From assembly GCA_022826205.1 (NCBI GenBank), contig JAJDVJ010000176.1, positions 1 to 64,000 of the forward strand: a stretch of DNA of 64,000 nt, read 5' to 3'. The DNA is from Silicimonas sp. (GTDB lineage Bacteria > Pseudomonadota > Alphaproteobacteria > Rhodobacterales > Rhodobacteraceae). Positions 28,460-39,024 of this stretch are shown piece after piece (positions within the stretch are counted from its first letter, which is position 1; each line of letters begins with the position of its first letter). The translations under genes and the position numbers were made by a program. The notes under the pieces were generated by a model, which was not told where the DNA came from, did no database searches, and saw only the letters and a list, made by a program, of their open reading frames with translations.

Positions 28460-28747
28460 TTAGGCTGGCGGCGGAGCCAGGCGACGCAGGCGCTCAAGAG
28501 GTGTCAGCCGCAGTTCCGATGAAAGGCAACCTTGCCCGGTGTCACGCCAAGTCGGGACATTCAACGACATGTCGCATTGCGCCATGAAAGACCTGCCATT
28601 GACGGTTAGGCAGACGGTCTCCCCAAGCGATACGCGCAGTCCCTGCGTGTCCGTGCAATAGCATTCGACGGTCTTGCCGCTTGGCGACTTGACGTCGGCC
28701 AGGGCAGGCGTGGCCATAAGGGCGAGGAAAATGACTGTGCGAAGCAT
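28460..28747 (-). CDS. Small secreted cysteine-containing protein
   Basis: This 95-residue protein has a signal peptide (MLRTVIFLALMATPALA-DV). The mature part holds five cysteines (VECYCTD, ETVCLTV, MAQCDMS, QGCLSS), presumably making disulfides in the periplasm. GRSFMAQCDMSLNVPTWRDT resembles small conserved proteins of unknown function seen in Rhodobacteraceae. It stands alone before prfA. No function is proposed. Confidence 0.7.
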   Translation of the reverse strand: MLRTVIFLALMATPALADVKSPSGKTVECYCTDTQGLRVSLGETVCLTVNGRSFMAQCDMSLNVPTWRDTGQGCLSSELRLTPLERLRRLAPPPA

Positions 28748-28882
28748 GGAACGATTATATCCGAATCAAGCCAAATTTGGAAGGCTGTCCACGTGGTCGT
28801 GAAGCAAGCATGTGCCGTAGTTACCTACGACCGTCGCGGTCGCCAATCTTGACGCGGCGCGGTCAATGCGTGAGACGAAGTT

Positions 28883-29938
28883 ATGGTACCCCTCGACACA
28901 CTTGAGCAGATCCGTGAGCGCTTTCAGTTCCTGGAGGCAAAGATGGCAAGCGGTGTGCCGGGAGGCGAATTCGCGGATCTTTCTCGGGAGTATGCCGAAC
29001 TGAAGCTCCTCGTGACCGAGATTGACGCATATCGATCGTTGCTTGTCGCACGGGATGAAGCAGAGGCGATGTTGGAGGATCCCGAAATGCGCGAGCTTGC
29101 CCAGGAGGAGCTTGCCAAGGTGAAGGACGAACTCCCGACCCTCGAACAGCGCCTGAAGATTGCGCTTCTGCCAAAGGACGCCGCCGATGCGCGGGCCGCA
29201 ATCGTTGAGATTCGTCCCGGCACCGGCGGCGACGAGGCCGCGCTCTTTGCCGGCGACCTGCTTCGGATGTACCAGCGTTACGCCGAGGATCGTGGCTGGA
29301 AGTTCTCAATGATCGAGCTGTCGGAATCCGAACTTGGCGGCGTCAAGGAGGCTGTTGCCAATGTCGAGGGGGACGGCGTGTTTGCACGCATGAAGTTCGA
29401 GAGTGGCGTCCACAGGGTCCAGCGCGTGCCGGAGACGGAATCCGGCGGGCGAATCCACACTTCCGCAGCCACTGTAGCGGTGCTGCCCGAGGCCGAGGAA
29501 GTCGATGTTGACATTCCTGCCGGCGACATTCGCATCGATACAATGCGAGCAAGCGGGTCGGGAGGGCAGCATGTGAACACTACCGATTCTGCGGTAAGGA
29601 TCACGCATGTGCCGTCCGGCATTGTGGTGACGTCCTCGGAGAAGTCTCAACATCAGAACCGCGCGATCGCCATGGCCCGGCTGCGCGCGAAACTCTATGA
29701 CATGGAGCGACAAAGGCAGGCGGAAGAGCGCGCGAGCGACAGGAAAGCCAAGGTAGGGTCCGGGGACCGCTCGGAGAGAATCCGGACCTACAATTTCCCT
29801 CAAGGCCGGATGACGGATCATCGCATAGGGCTGACGACCTATCGGCTTGCCGAAATCCTTGGCGGCGATCTCGACGAAGTCATAGATGCCCTGATCGCGG
29901 CGGACCAGGCAGAGAAGCTTGCAGATCAGGGGCTGTGA
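28883..29938 (+). CDS. prfA: Peptide chain release factor 1
   Basis: This 351-residue class I release factor reads UAA and UAG. The anticodon-like PxT motif appears as PET in [16 protein letters not shown], and the peptidyl-hydrolysis GGQ motif is in [17 protein letters not shown]. The N-terminal coiled domain and C-terminal [20 protein letters not shown] complete the family pattern. It is followed 13 bases later by prmC, which methylates the GGQ glutamine, an order shared by most Proteobacteria. Confidence 0.97.
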   Translation: MVPLDTLEQIRERFQFLEAKMASGVPGGEFADLSREYAELKLLVTEIDAYRSLLVARDEAEAMLEDPEMRELAQEELAKVKDELPTLEQRLKIALLPKDAADARAAIVEIRPGTGGDEAALFAGDLLRMYQRYAEDRGWKFSMIELSESELGGVKEAVANVEGDGVFARMKFESGVHRVQRVPETESGGRIHTSAATVAVLPEAEEVDVDIPAGDIRIDTMRASGSGGQHVNTTDSAVRITHVPSGIVVTSSEKSQHQNRAIAMARLRAKLYDMERQRQAEERASDRKAKVGSGDRSERIRTYNFPQGRMTDHRIGLTTYRLAEILGGDLDEVIDALIAADQAEKLADQGL

Positions 29939-29951
29939 CACACGGGATGTA

Positions 29952-30815
29952 ATGTCGCCAAGTGACCGCAATCCACGCACGGGGCGCTCAGTGTTCGGGC
30001 AGGACAACTGGATTGCCCGGTTGCGCTCCGCAGGTGTGCCCGACGCAGAAGGCGATTTCCGACGGATCTTCCGCTGGGCCTGCGACATGGGCATGACCGC
30101 TTCCGGGCCACAGATTCGTGATGGACCAAACGCCCTCGCGCTCCGGATGCTGGAATCGGCAATTTCCGAAAGGGAATCGAGGCGTCCGGTGTCGCAAATC
30201 ATCGGCAAGCGGGATTTCTGGAAGGGAACGTTCAAGGTCACGCAAGATGTGCTTGATCCCCGTCCGGAAACGGAGCTGCTGGTCGAACTGGGCGTTCAGG
30301 AACCGTTTCACCGCGTTCTGGATCTCGGAACTGGATCCGGCTGCATTGTAATTTCGCTCCTGATGGAACGCCCGAACGCACTTGGTGTCGGCACCGACAT
30401 CTCGGAGAAGGCACTGCTGGTTGCCGGAGAAAATGCAGAAGCCATGGGCGTGGCTGGACGCGTGATCCTGCCTGCTTCGGACTGGTACGACGAAGTGGAC
30501 GGGCGTTACGATCTCATCGTTTCCAATCCACCTTACGTTGCGGCAGAGGAATTCAAGGACCTGCCACCTGAGGTTCGGTGCCATGAACCGCATTTGGCTT
30601 TGGCGGGCGGCATTGACGGACTTTCGGCATATCGCGCAATCGTGGCTGGTGCACGGAACCATCTGACTCCGGGAGGGAGGCTACTGGTCGAAACAGGTTC
30701 AACCCAGGCCGTTGAGGTCCGGCGTCTGATGGCGGACGCTGGCTTCGAAAGCTTGACGGTTCATGCCGACCTGGATGGAAGGGACAGAGTCGTGGCAGCG
30801 AGGAATCCGGCATGA
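29952..30815 (+). CDS. prmC: Release factor glutamine methyltransferase
   Basis: This 287-residue SAM-dependent enzyme methylates the Gln of the release factor GGQ motif. Seen are the SAM-binding VLDLGTGSGCIVISLL and the catalytic SNPPYVAAEEFKDLPPEVR, after an N-terminal helical domain (RPVSQIIGKRDFWKGTFKVT). ATG 29952 is preferred; the frame extends back into prfA without similarity. Operon with prfA and probably the DUF4167 gene. Confidence 0.95.
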   Translation: MSPSDRNPRTGRSVFGQDNWIARLRSAGVPDAEGDFRRIFRWACDMGMTASGPQIRDGPNALALRMLESAISERESRRPVSQIIGKRDFWKGTFKVTQDVLDPRPETELLVELGVQEPFHRVLDLGTGSGCIVISLLMERPNALGVGTDISEKALLVAGENAEAMGVAGRVILPASDWYDEVDGRYDLIVSNPPYVAAEEFKDLPPEVRCHEPHLALAGGIDGLSAYRAIVAGARNHLTPGGRLLVETGSTQAVEVRRLMADAGFESLTVHADLDGRDRVVAARNPA

Positions 30816-31041
30816 TCTGGCGCAGGACAATGCGCGCGCCGCAGGAAGTTTTCGTGGATTTTGCAAAAAAACTTCTTGGCAACCGCATCATCACTGGATA
30901 GATAAGGGCTTGCAGACGGCGGGAGCGCCCGTGTCTCCCCTGATGTTTCTGCGAAATCCATGCAAGGAACGGCGCCCGAGGAGCGGGTGAACCTTTGGAA
31001 CTTCCACGCATGACCAGACAAGAAGCTGGACAAATTTAAAC

Positions 31042-31581
31042 ATGAGAACTTCCAAGTCACGATCGCGGTCAAAGTCGAACCGCAACCGTTCGATGGGCAA
31101 TGTCGTCAACCGGGTCTTCGACTCTTCGGGTCCGGAGGGCAAGGTGCGGGGAACCCCGCAGCAGATCATCGACAAGTACAATCTGATGGCACGAGACGCC
31201 CAGTTGTCGAATGACCGCGTTGCGGCCGAGAACTTCCAGCAGCACGCCGAACATTACCTGCGCATGCTGGCGGAGGCCCAGCGCGAGCAGGCGGAACGCC
31301 AGGCACAGCAACAGGAGCGCCGAGGTGCGCATCAGGGCACGACTCGGACCGAGGAGAAGGGGGATGAGACCACTGTCGGCGACGGCGGGCAGACCACCGT
31401 GTCCACTCCCGAGATCGCCGCAGCCGCCGTCACAAGCGACGTCATGGGTGTTGCGCCGGGGGACAGCGAATTGGTCGATACGCCCGAAGAAAGCGTTGTT
31501 CCTCCACGGAAGCCGCGTCCGCGGCGCAGCTCTACGCCTTTGGATGAGCCAGCCTTAGCGGCATCCGACGCGGCGGAATAG
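31042..31581 (+). CDS. DUF4167 domain protein
   Basis: This 179-residue protein has a very basic start (MRTSKSRSRSKSNRNRSMGN), then the DUF4167 core (VVNRVFDSSGPEGKVRGTPQ, IIDKYNLMARDAQLSNDRV, FQQHAEHYLRM). A low-complexity Gln- and Glu-rich coiled region follows, with a basic patch PPRKPRPRRSS near the end. DUF4167 is an alphaproteobacterial family usually found after prfA-prmC. The basic N-terminus suggests RNA binding, but the function is unknown. A 226-base gap separates it from prmC. Confidence 0.85.
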   Translation: MRTSKSRSRSKSNRNRSMGNVVNRVFDSSGPEGKVRGTPQQIIDKYNLMARDAQLSNDRVAAENFQQHAEHYLRMLAEAQREQAERQAQQQERRGAHQGTTRTEEKGDETTVGDGGQTTVSTPEIAAAAVTSDVMGVAPGDSELVDTPEESVVPPRKPRPRRSSTPLDEPALAASDAAE

Positions 31582-31630
31582 CTGATAGCGACCTATGGCT
31601 CGCCACCCGATTGGCGGTCGGGCACCGCAC

Positions 31631-32473
31631 TCAGCACTTGTCGAAAATCTCTGCCAGCGCACAGAAGCGCTCGATGTCGACGGTTTCAGGTCGGTCGGTC
31701 GGCCTGATGTTCGCCTTGTGAAGCCTGTCCTCGATGTCCGGAGCAAGGCTCTTCAGACTTGAACGCAACATCTTCCTGCGGTGCTGGAAGGCAGAGGCAA
31801 CAATCTTGCCAAGAGTCCTTGCGTCGGCGGGGAAGCGCGGTGCGGGCAATGCCTCTATGTGAACCACCGCCGAATTGACCTTGGGTTGCGGGGTGAATGC
31901 CCGGGCTGGAACGTCCATGACGAGTTGTGCCTGGCTGCGCCACCCGGCCAGGATTGAAAGGCGGCCATAGGACTTGTTGCCTGGCCCGGCCACGATTCGC
32001 TCCGCCACCTCGCGCTGGAACATGAGTGTGAGGCTTTGCCAGAAGGGTGGCCATTCGGGAGGCGACAGCCAGCGCGTCAGCAGTTGGGTGCCTACATTGT
32101 ATGGGAGGTTGGCCGCCACCTTGACGGGGGGCGAAAGATGATCACGTGGGTCAAACTGCAATGCATCGGCGTTTATGACTTCGAGCCGACCGGGACAGGC
32201 CCGGGCAATGTCCGCCAGAGCTGGAATGCAGCGCCGGTCCGTTTCGACCGCCAGGATCCGGCGAGCGCCTTGGGCGAGAAGGCTTCGCGTAAGACCTCCC
32301 GGACCGGGGCCGATCTCGAGCACGTCGGCATCTGCCAAGACGCCGGCTGCCCGTGCGATCTTTGCCGTCAGGTTGAGATCCAAGAGAAAGTTCTGACCCA
32401 AAGATTTCCGCGCGGCGAGTCCGTGCGTCGCAATGACGTCGCGAAGCGGAGGGAGTGTATCCAGCGTGTTCAC
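31631..32473 (-). CDS. rsmA: 16S rRNA (adenine1518/1519-N6)-dimethyltransferase
   Basis: This protein is about 280 residues long and dimethylates two adenines near the 3' end of 16S rRNA. The family pattern is complete: [32 protein letters not shown], the catalytic [11 protein letters not shown], and [15 protein letters not shown]. The start is probably GTG 32473, which overlaps the pdxA stop as GTGA; GTG 32479 is in frame two codons upstream. It is the last gene of the lptF-to-rsmA operon, the usual order in Proteobacteria. Confidence 0.95.
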   Translation of the reverse strand: MNTLDTLPPLRDVIATHGLAARKSLGQNFLLDLNLTAKIARAAGVLADADVLEIGPGPGGLTRSLLAQGARRILAVETDRRCIPALADIARACPGRLEVINADALQFDPRDHLSPPVKVAANLPYNVGTQLLTRWLSPPEWPPFWQSLTLMFQREVAERIVAGPGNKSYGRLSILAGWRSQAQLVMDVPARAFTPQPKVNSAVVHIEALPAPRFPADARTLGKIVASAFQHRRKMLRSSLKSLAPDIEDRLHKANIRPTDRPETVDIERFCALAEIFDKC

Positions 32474-33468
32474 TTGCACTTGTTCGCATGGCGTGCCGCA
32501 GCGATCTTCCGTGCAAGTCGGAGGGCCGCGATCATCGACGCTGGATTGGCCTTGCCGCTGCCCGCTATGTCGAAGGCGGTGCCGTGATCTGGTGATGTGC
32601 GCACGAAGGGAAGCCCGAGAGTCACGTTAACGCCATCTTCGAACTCCAGCGTCTTGATCGGTATCAGTGCCTGGTCGTGATACATCGCGATCGCGGCATC
32701 ATAGCCTGCTCGGGCCGACTCGTTGAACATTGTGTCGGCGGAAAGCGGTCCCGCAATTGACATTCCTTCGGCGCGGAGTCTGTCGCACACCGGCGCAATG
32801 ACAATTGCGTCCTCAACTCCCAGGACACCGTTTTCGCCAGCATGCGGGTTGAGTCCCGCAACGGCAATCCGCGGCTGTTCGGAAATGCCGAAGTCTTCGC
32901 GGAGGGCGCGGTCGGTGACCCGGATCGTCGTTTCGAGAAGTTCCACGTTCAGCGCTCCGGGAACATCCGATATCGGAATGTGCGTTGTGACGGGCACGAC
33001 CTTCAATTCGGCGCTGGCAAGCATCATGACGGCTTGCCTGCCTCCGGCGCAATGGGCAAGAAACTCGGTCTGTCCCGGAAAGGCAAAACCTGCGTGAGAC
33101 ACGAGCTCCCGTTTTGAGACCGGCGCGGTGCAGAGCGCGGATGCCGCGCCTTCGCCTACAAGTTCAACGGCCCATTGGATGGCCTTGACAACACCAAATG
33201 CGTTTCCCGGATCGGGACGACCTGGCTTGGCAGGTTTCGGGAATGCAAGCTGCAACACAGGCAGTCCGTCTGCCATTGCGGAGGGAGCATCGCAGGGGGC
33301 GTCGATCAAGACGGTTCTGGTGCCAGCGGGCAAATGCCTCGAATCACCAATCATGAAAAACGGCAATTCGTCCCGAAGGGTCGCCCATGCCGCAACGATG
33401 ATTTCGGGGCCGATGCCGGAAGGGTCACCGCAACTGACTGCGACGGGAAGCAGGTCAGATCCGGTCAT
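32470..33468 (-). CDS. pdxA: 4-hydroxythreonine-4-phosphate dehydrogenase
   Basis: This 332-residue enzyme of pyridoxal phosphate synthesis oxidises 4-phosphohydroxythreonine. [11 protein letters not shown] opens the protein, and the metal-binding histidines lie in [33 protein letters not shown] and the closing [13 protein letters not shown]. It is cytoplasmic and forms a dimer in the known family. It starts three bases after surA and overlaps rsmA by four, as in the conserved surA-pdxA-rsmA order. Confidence 0.96.
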   Translation of the reverse strand: MTGSDLLPVAVSCGDPSGIGPEIIVAAWATLRDELPFFMIGDSRHLPAGTRTVLIDAPCDAPSAMADGLPVLQLAFPKPAKPGRPDPGNAFGVVKAIQWAVELVGEGAASALCTAPVSKRELVSHAGFAFPGQTEFLAHCAGGRQAVMMLASAELKVVPVTTHIPISDVPGALNVELLETTIRVTDRALREDFGISEQPRIAVAGLNPHAGENGVLGVEDAIVIAPVCDRLRAEGMSIAGPLSADTMFNESARAGYDAAIAMYHDQALIPIKTLEFEDGVNVTLGLPFVRTSPDHGTAFDIAGSGKANPASMIAALRLARKIAAARHANKCK

Positions 33469-33471
33469 ACG

Positions 33472-34680
33472 TCAATTCGTAAGATCAATCACGTTGGTCG
33501 ATGCACGGAGCTCTGCAAGGTAATGGGCTGCAGTGTTGCTGAGCCGAAGGTTCAGAAGTCGCCCGCCAACAATGTCGAAATCGATGTTGCTCTTCAAGGC
33601 CGGACGGCGCTCGCAGAGCATCAGCAGGACTGCGTTGCCGTCACGCCTCAGTTCGGTCGAGCTCTCGTTGACGTCAAGAACGGCGACGGCCGCGCGCACG
33701 TCTGCGGGCAGTTCCGCAGACGGAACGACCTCACGGACGAGCCGGTCTTCGGGCAGGTTACGGGCAACGCCGTAGAGGTCATCGCAATCGTCCAACGCTT
33801 TCGCAATTTCCACAGCTTCGGAAGCGCCGCCTTCGAGACGGAGAAGCGCATAGTCGAAGAGCAGGGCTTCCTTGGTGCCCTCCTGAACGCTTTCAATGTC
33901 TCGCAGCAGGAAAATGGCGATGTTGCCTTCGTAGTCCATCGGCCTGCTGATCTCGCCGACTTCGAGCCCGGCCACGGTGTCGCTGATGCCTTCCGGCAGC
34001 GAATCCAGAGCTTCCCAGCCGATTTCGCCGCCCCGGTCCGCTGACGCTGCAATTGAGTACCTTCGGGCGGCTGCGGCGAATTCGTCTTCGTCTTGAAGCG
34101 CTGCGATACGAGCGGCGCGCTCGCGTGAGGCAACGGCAGTATTCGGATCTCGTGCGGGGAGAATGATCTCTGACACCAGAACCCTTACGCCACCTTCGGT
34201 TCCGGTCGTGGCAAGAGTGCGCCGAATCTGGTGATCGGGAATCGAGGCGCGGACGGATGGTCCAAATTGATTTCGGACAAGCTCGCGCCATGCAACGCCA
34301 GCCTCTATGAACGCCCGGAAGGACTCTCGTTCAATGCCGGAGTCTTCGAGGATGGCCATGACCTCCTCGACCTGGAGGTTGCCACGCGCGGCGAATTCCT
34401 CCATGCCCGCATCGACCTGTACTGGGGCGACACTGACACCGGCGGCCTGTGCCGCGATACGTTGTACGGTTTCGTTGATTAACTGCTCTCGTGCGCGCCG
34501 ACGTACATCGCCGCTTGCGCCAAGAAGCGCAAGAAACCGTTCGCGCTGGTCAATCTGGTAGCGCGTGATGACCTGGTCGCCCACCTGAAGCTCCGGTGCG
34601 AAGCGTCCCTGGGCTTCCACCGAAACCGGAAGATGCACCGAAAGCGCGACAACAGCTGCAAGCAACCAACGTCCTTTCAA
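33472..34680 (-). CDS. surA: Periplasmic peptidyl-prolyl isomerase/chaperone SurA
   Basis: This protein is about 402 residues long. A signal peptide (MKGRWLLAAVVALSVHLPVS, cleavage near VEAQ) leads a SurA N-terminal chaperone domain (VGDQVITRYQIDQRERFLAL) and one visible parvulin domain (VRVLVSEIILPARD, RRYSIAASADRGGEIGW, LEVGEISRPM). SurA carries unfolded outer-membrane proteins, including LptD. TTG 34680 is preferred because AGAGGATAGGA lies just before it; TTG 34698 would overlap lptD by 13 bases. It lies directly after lptD, its known client. Confidence 0.9.
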   Translation of the reverse strand: MKGRWLLAAVVALSVHLPVSVEAQGRFAPELQVGDQVITRYQIDQRERFLALLGASGDVRRRAREQLINETVQRIAAQAAGVSVAPVQVDAGMEEFAARGNLQVEEVMAILEDSGIERESFRAFIEAGVAWRELVRNQFGPSVRASIPDHQIRRTLATTGTEGGVRVLVSEIILPARDPNTAVASRERAARIAALQDEDEFAAAARRYSIAASADRGGEIGWEALDSLPEGISDTVAGLEVGEISRPMDYEGNIAIFLLRDIESVQEGTKEALLFDYALLRLEGGASEAVEIAKALDDCDDLYGVARNLPEDRLVREVVPSAELPADVRAAVAVLDVNESSTELRRDGNAVLLMLCERRPALKSNIDFDIVGGRLLNLRLSNTAAHYLAELRASTNVIDLTN

Positions 34681-34685
34681 GGTTC

Positions 34686-36803
34686 CTATCCTCTGCAAAC
34701 GCGCTGACCTGCGCGACCATCATTCCGGCTTCCGATTCCCAGAAGAGAAACATGAAAGCCTATTTCGGTTGTTGAATCGACACTAGTCGAATTGGCGAAG
34801 CGACGCGAGAGCGAAAGCGCAAAGTGTACGCACTCCGTCCGATAGTCGAAACCCAATTCGGTGCGTGCCACGCGGTCAGAAGCAAAGTCATAACGCCAAT
34901 CTGCGCGCGCGGTCCAGCCGTCACTGACATCATAGGCTCCCTCGAACGACCATTCCGAAAGGCGGTTGTCCCGGCCCTTTGTAGCATCCGGCACGGCGTG
35001 GAAATAGCTGGATGAGAGCGTGTGGCGGCTTGCAGACCAGTCAAGGCGCGTTTCGGACAGCGTGACGTCCAGCCCGCTGTCCACAAGCGATCGCGAATGT
35101 ACTGAGAGGTCGCGACCGAATCCAAGCCGACCCGAAACCAGCCACTCGGATTCGTCTGCGGAACCGTCAGGTCCCTGACCGCGGGCAACGTTGAAGACGC
35201 GGCCCAAAGCAAGGTCAATGTCCCAAAGCTCAGGATTCTCGCGGCTCCACACGCCGCCTACAGCTACGCGGAAACCGTCGTCTCTTCTGTCGACACCGGG
35301 ATATCGCGTGGGGGCGAAGAGGTTGGCTTCATCGATTTCGACCACTCTGCTGTCTTCGTTGGGCACGACGTCCCCGTTCGTGTCGGAAGCGTCGATTCTC
35401 AAAATCGGTTCGAGAAACTCGCGGCGTCCACTGATATTCCTGCGGTTCATCGGAAACCGCAACTCGAGTGCGGTCCGAGATGTCAGGCGTGAGAGATTGT
35501 TTTTGAGTCTTCTGTCCTGAGCGACCGTGTATGCGTCTCCGCGAAGACCGAGTTCGGCCTTCGCGACGAGACCGGACGAAAATGTCCGCGTTCGAGACCA
35601 GTCGACGGACGCACCGATGCGGCTGACGTCCCGGCCCACGCCCTCATCCGTGCTTTCCGACGACGGTCGGATGAGCGAACTGGAAGAGATGCTGGCAAAG
35701 GTGCGTCCGCCAAACGATAGCTTCGGCAACTCACGTTCGTAGTAGATTTCGAGGAAGCGGGCCGGCAGAGTGTCGCGACTTGCGATTTCGGCATCCCGAA
35801 GCGTGCGGTACTCGGTGAATTCGGATCGAAAGACATCCTTGTTCCGCACGCGCGTGACCGACAGCTCATTGGTCAATCTGTCCCGGTCCGCGTAGTCGTA
35901 AGTGAAGAGGTACCCCGGGTCTGATGCGAACTCCGCCTGCGCCTCGAACAGGAATCCGCGCGGCAGGAGTTGGCTGGCGTTTCCAAGAAGATAGTTGCGT
36001 GATCCGGCTATGTCGTCGCTGGAGACAGCGCCAGTTGCGTCGATGCGCCCGCGTTCCAGTTCCTGACGATATCGAAACTCGACGGTCGTAGTTGAGCTGG
36101 AAAGATAGGGAGTAACTGTAATGTCGCGGTGATTCCCGAGTGCAAGGAAGTAAGGAAGCTTGACGCCGGTTCCGAGATCAGACGTGGCCTTGAACTGCGG
36201 AATGAGAAAGCCGTCGGCACGGTCAAGGCTTGGATCGGGAAGACGGAGTCGTGGCACGTAAAGGATCGGCACTCCCGAGAAGCGCAGCCGGGCATTCGTG
36301 AAGTAGAGCTGGTGTTCGACATCATCGTGCACGACTCTTGAGGAACGGATCTCCCAGAGCGGTACGGGGTTGGCTGCGCAAACTTCGCAGGAAGAGGCGA
36401 CAACCCTGTCGAGCCGCGTGTAGCGATTGCTTGTGCGTGCAATGCGATCCGCGGCGATCTGGAAGTGCCGCTCCAGCACCATCCTCGCTGATACCAGCAC
36501 CCCGTCACGCAAACGTCGGTCGAGATCGGCATGATCCGCCAGAAAGACCGTGCCGTCTTCATCCGTGACATGGATCGGGCCGGAAAGGGTCAACTGATCG
36601 CCTTCGCTTTGGTAGGTAACGGAAGTCGCCGTGAGGCGTGTGCCCCGGACGAGGATTTCGACATTGCCCGAGGCGGTCAGGCGTCCGGACGGATCAATGG
36701 AAATCGAGTCTGCAATGAGTGAGGCGAACTCCTGTGCCCGCAGGTCGCCCGTGCAGAGGCACACGACAAGTGCGGCAAGGCATGCTGAGAGTCCCCTCGT
36801 CAT
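34686..36803 (-). CDS. lptD: LPS-assembly outer-membrane protein LptD
   Basis: This 705-residue beta-barrel protein inserts LPS in the outer leaflet. A signal peptide (MTRGLSACLAALVVCLCTGD) precedes an OstA/LptA-like jellyroll (SISIDPSGRLTASGNVEILV). SSCEVCAANPVPLWEIRSSR is the usual transition to the barrel, which fills the C-terminal two thirds with alternating aromatic strands and ends near the stop. ATG 36803 overlaps the lptG stop by four bases, which fixes the start. The partner lipoprotein LptE is not encoded nearby. Confidence 0.95.
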   Translation of the reverse strand: MTRGLSACLAALVVCLCTGDLRAQEFASLIADSISIDPSGRLTASGNVEILVRGTRLTATSVTYQSEGDQLTLSGPIHVTDEDGTVFLADHADLDRRLRDGVLVSARMVLERHFQIAADRIARTSNRYTRLDRVVASSCEVCAANPVPLWEIRSSRVVHDDVEHQLYFTNARLRFSGVPILYVPRLRLPDPSLDRADGFLIPQFKATSDLGTGVKLPYFLALGNHRDITVTPYLSSSTTTVEFRYRQELERGRIDATGAVSSDDIAGSRNYLLGNASQLLPRGFLFEAQAEFASDPGYLFTYDYADRDRLTNELSVTRVRNKDVFRSEFTEYRTLRDAEIASRDTLPARFLEIYYERELPKLSFGGRTFASISSSSLIRPSSESTDEGVGRDVSRIGASVDWSRTRTFSSGLVAKAELGLRGDAYTVAQDRRLKNNLSRLTSRTALELRFPMNRRNISGRREFLEPILRIDASDTNGDVVPNEDSRVVEIDEANLFAPTRYPGVDRRDDGFRVAVGGVWSRENPELWDIDLALGRVFNVARGQGPDGSADESEWLVSGRLGFGRDLSVHSRSLVDSGLDVTLSETRLDWSASRHTLSSSYFHAVPDATKGRDNRLSEWSFEGAYDVSDGWTARADWRYDFASDRVARTELGFDYRTECVHFALSLSRRFANSTSVDSTTEIGFHVSLLGIGSRNDGRAGQRVCRG

Positions 36804-37900
36804 CCATCCTCCAGGTGCAGGAGCAGTGCAAGTGGTAACAGCAGAATCGCAATGGGTGGAAGCCATGCGGCCATGATGATCGGGATCTGGCCGTTTTCGC
36901 CGAGGACCGCGACAAAGTTCCTGATGAAATAGAAGAGAAACCCGAGACCGAGCGCCGTCATGACCATTAGCCCCGTGCGCCCCATTCGGGTGTGGCGCAT
37001 CGTGAAGCCGGCGCCGACGAGTACCATTGCGGTCAGGAGCAGCGGCAGCGCAAGCTCCATATGGAAGAACGTCCGGTGATTTCGGGCCGAGAAGCCAGCT
37101 GCGTCCAGTCGCTCAATGAAGGCGGGCAATTCCCAGATTGGAATGGCGCTAGGCGTGCCAAAGCTGTCGAGAATCTGGTCAGGCGTGAGATTCGATGCGA
37201 GAACCATCTCCTGCATCTCGACGCTTTCGACTTCAGGGATGGGCGCGCCGGTATCAAATCGCCATTCCTTTGCACCGGAAATCCGCCAGGCGCCAGGGAC
37301 GAGCAATGCGCGCTCTGCCTCGATGCGGTATGTCGGGTTGCTGTCGGGCGCGTAGCCGAGAAACGTGACGTCGAAGAGGCTTGTGCCGTCAAGGTTCGAG
37401 CTGCTCGCGCGAATGACCGTTTGTCCTTCGCGCGAACCCTGGCGAAGCCAGAATCCGTCCGCCGTGACCGAGAGAGTTGAAGACGCGCCGGAAAGACGAG
37501 CGACTTGGGCTTCATACTGTCTTTGAGTCGCCGCCACGATCGGGTTCATGGCGGCCACGGCGAAGACGCCGATGAGGAAAGCCAGCAGGACCGGAGTAAT
37601 CAGGCTCTCGAGCGCCGGACGCCCGGCGGCGCGGGTGACCACGAGTTCCGAAGATCGGGCAAGCCCGAGAACCATGCTGACCGTCGCCAGTATCATGATG
37701 AGCGGCAGCACTTTGTACAAGTCTTCGGGCACGCTTAGGGACGCGAGGACGAGCAGCGTGCCAAAGCCGGCATCGTCGAAGCCACCGAACCGCCGGATCT
37801 GTTCGATTAGGGCGGTAAGTGTCAGAATCGCAAAAAGGACGAAAAGGACATAAAGAAAGTTCTTCAGGAACTTGCGTGCGAAATAGAGGTGGAGCGTCAT
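36800..37900 (-). CDS. lptG: LPS export ABC transporter permease LptG
   Basis: This 366-residue inner-membrane protein opens MTLHLYFARKFLKNFLYVLF. Three membrane helices follow, then a periplasmic jellyroll (STLSVTADGFWLRQGSREGQ) and three more helices (RHTRMGRTGLMVMTALGLGF). With LptF and the ATPase LptB it extracts LPS from the inner membrane. Its ATG overlaps the lptF stop by four bases, and its stop overlaps the lptD start. LptB is not in the window. Confidence 0.95.
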   Translation of the reverse strand: MTLHLYFARKFLKNFLYVLFVLFAILTLTALIEQIRRFGGFDDAGFGTLLVLASLSVPEDLYKVLPLIMILATVSMVLGLARSSELVVTRAAGRPALESLITPVLLAFLIGVFAVAAMNPIVAATQRQYEAQVARLSGASSTLSVTADGFWLRQGSREGQTVIRASSSNLDGTSLFDVTFLGYAPDSNPTYRIEAERALLVPGAWRISGAKEWRFDTGAPIPEVESVEMQEMVLASNLTPDQILDSFGTPSAIPIWELPAFIERLDAAGFSARNHRTFFHMELALPLLLTAMVLVGAGFTMRHTRMGRTGLMVMTALGLGFLFYFIRNFVAVLGENGQIPIIMAAWLPPIAILLLPLALLLHLEDG

Positions 37901-39024
37901 TTTGCAACCTGCCTTGCGCGAGCCAGAAGTCCTGGCCGCGCCGCGATGTAGAGGAGCCCGAATGCTGCGAGCAACCCCACAAAGGGTCCGGTATAGGCAA
38001 GGGGCCAATTGGCTGCGTCGGTTCGAACAGTTCCTTGGCCCAGTTGCGTGATCAACTGAATCAGGATCAACCCGATGACTGTCGCGATGCTTTGTCGCCA
38101 GACTCCAAATCGGGAAAACCCGCCCACCATCAGCGCGGCGAAGGCAAAGAGGGGTGCGACCAGCCCGTTCAATGCGTCGCTGAATCGTTCATGCGCCTCC
38201 GCGACAAGGGTCGAATGGGTCGCTCCCGTCAGGGCCTGGACGTCGTCGCCGGCGTCAAGCAGCGCGGGTGTGGGAAGTTCTCGGGGACTGCGTTGTGTCA
38301 GGGCGCTGCTTTCGACCAGATCGGAGAGGTCAATGGTGAAGTCGTCGAAGCGGGTGACCGACAGCCGTTTGTTGCCGACGCCATAGCTTTGCGCCATGCC
38401 GTCGATCATGACAAGGCTGGGCGCTTGCTCGCCACGGATCAGAAGGGCTTCGCGGGCCGAATAGGCGACCGGGCGGTCAGGGTTCCGCGCGTCAGACAGG
38501 AAGACGTCCTGAAGCGCTCCGATACTGGAGATTTCGCGGATATAGAAGGTGACACCGGCGGCAGGGTGCAGGAACTGTCCCTCGCGCAGAAGCCGGGCGG
38601 TCATGTTCTCGGCAATCTCGGCGCTCCGTTCGCTGAGGCGGGCCTGACTTGCAGGCACCAGGATGTGGGCGAGAACTGACGACATGACAAACACGATGCA
38701 TCCGAAGATCAAGACAGGTCGGAGCAATCGTGCCGGGGAGAGGCCGGTTGCCTGGACAACCACGAGCTCGCTTTCCGACATCAGCCTGTTCGTGACGTAT
38801 AGCGAGGCTGCAAAGGCGGCGACCGGCAGGACAAGCCGAACCACGTTGGGAAGCGAAAGGGCCGTGAACTCCAGGAAGACCACGGCTGACTCGCCGTTTG
38901 CGATGAGCTGGTCGAAGAGCACGACCGCCCGGTTGATCCAGTAGATCAGCACGAGCACGAGCGCGAAGAAGCCGAAGAGCATCAGCAACTGGGCAAGCAG
39001 GTATCTGTCAAATCGTCTCAGCAT
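37897..39024 (-). CDS. lptF: LPS export ABC transporter permease LptF
   Basis: This 375-residue permease has the LptF/G layout: MLRRFDRYLLAQLLMLFGFF at the start, coupling segment MSESELVVVQATGLSPARLL, periplasmic domain with EGQFLHPAAGVTFYIREISS, and C-terminal helices. It is the first gene of the LPS-assembly operon. ATG 39024 matches the usual N-terminus; ATG 39033 is three codons upstream. Upstream the sequence differs from the usual neighbour pepA; a catabolic island begins about 0.5 kb away. Confidence 0.93.
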   Translation of the reverse strand: MLRRFDRYLLAQLLMLFGFFALVLVLIYWINRAVVLFDQLIANGESAVVFLEFTALSLPNVVRLVLPVAAFAASLYVTNRLMSESELVVVQATGLSPARLLRPVLIFGCIVFVMSSVLAHILVPASQARLSERSAEIAENMTARLLREGQFLHPAAGVTFYIREISSIGALQDVFLSDARNPDRPVAYSAREALLIRGEQAPSLVMIDGMAQSYGVGNKRLSVTRFDDFTIDLSDLVESSALTQRSPRELPTPALLDAGDDVQALTGATHSTLVAEAHERFSDALNGLVAPLFAFAALMVGGFSRFGVWRQSIATVIGLILIQLITQLGQGTVRTDAANWPLAYTGPFVGLLAAFGLLYIAARPGLLARARQVAK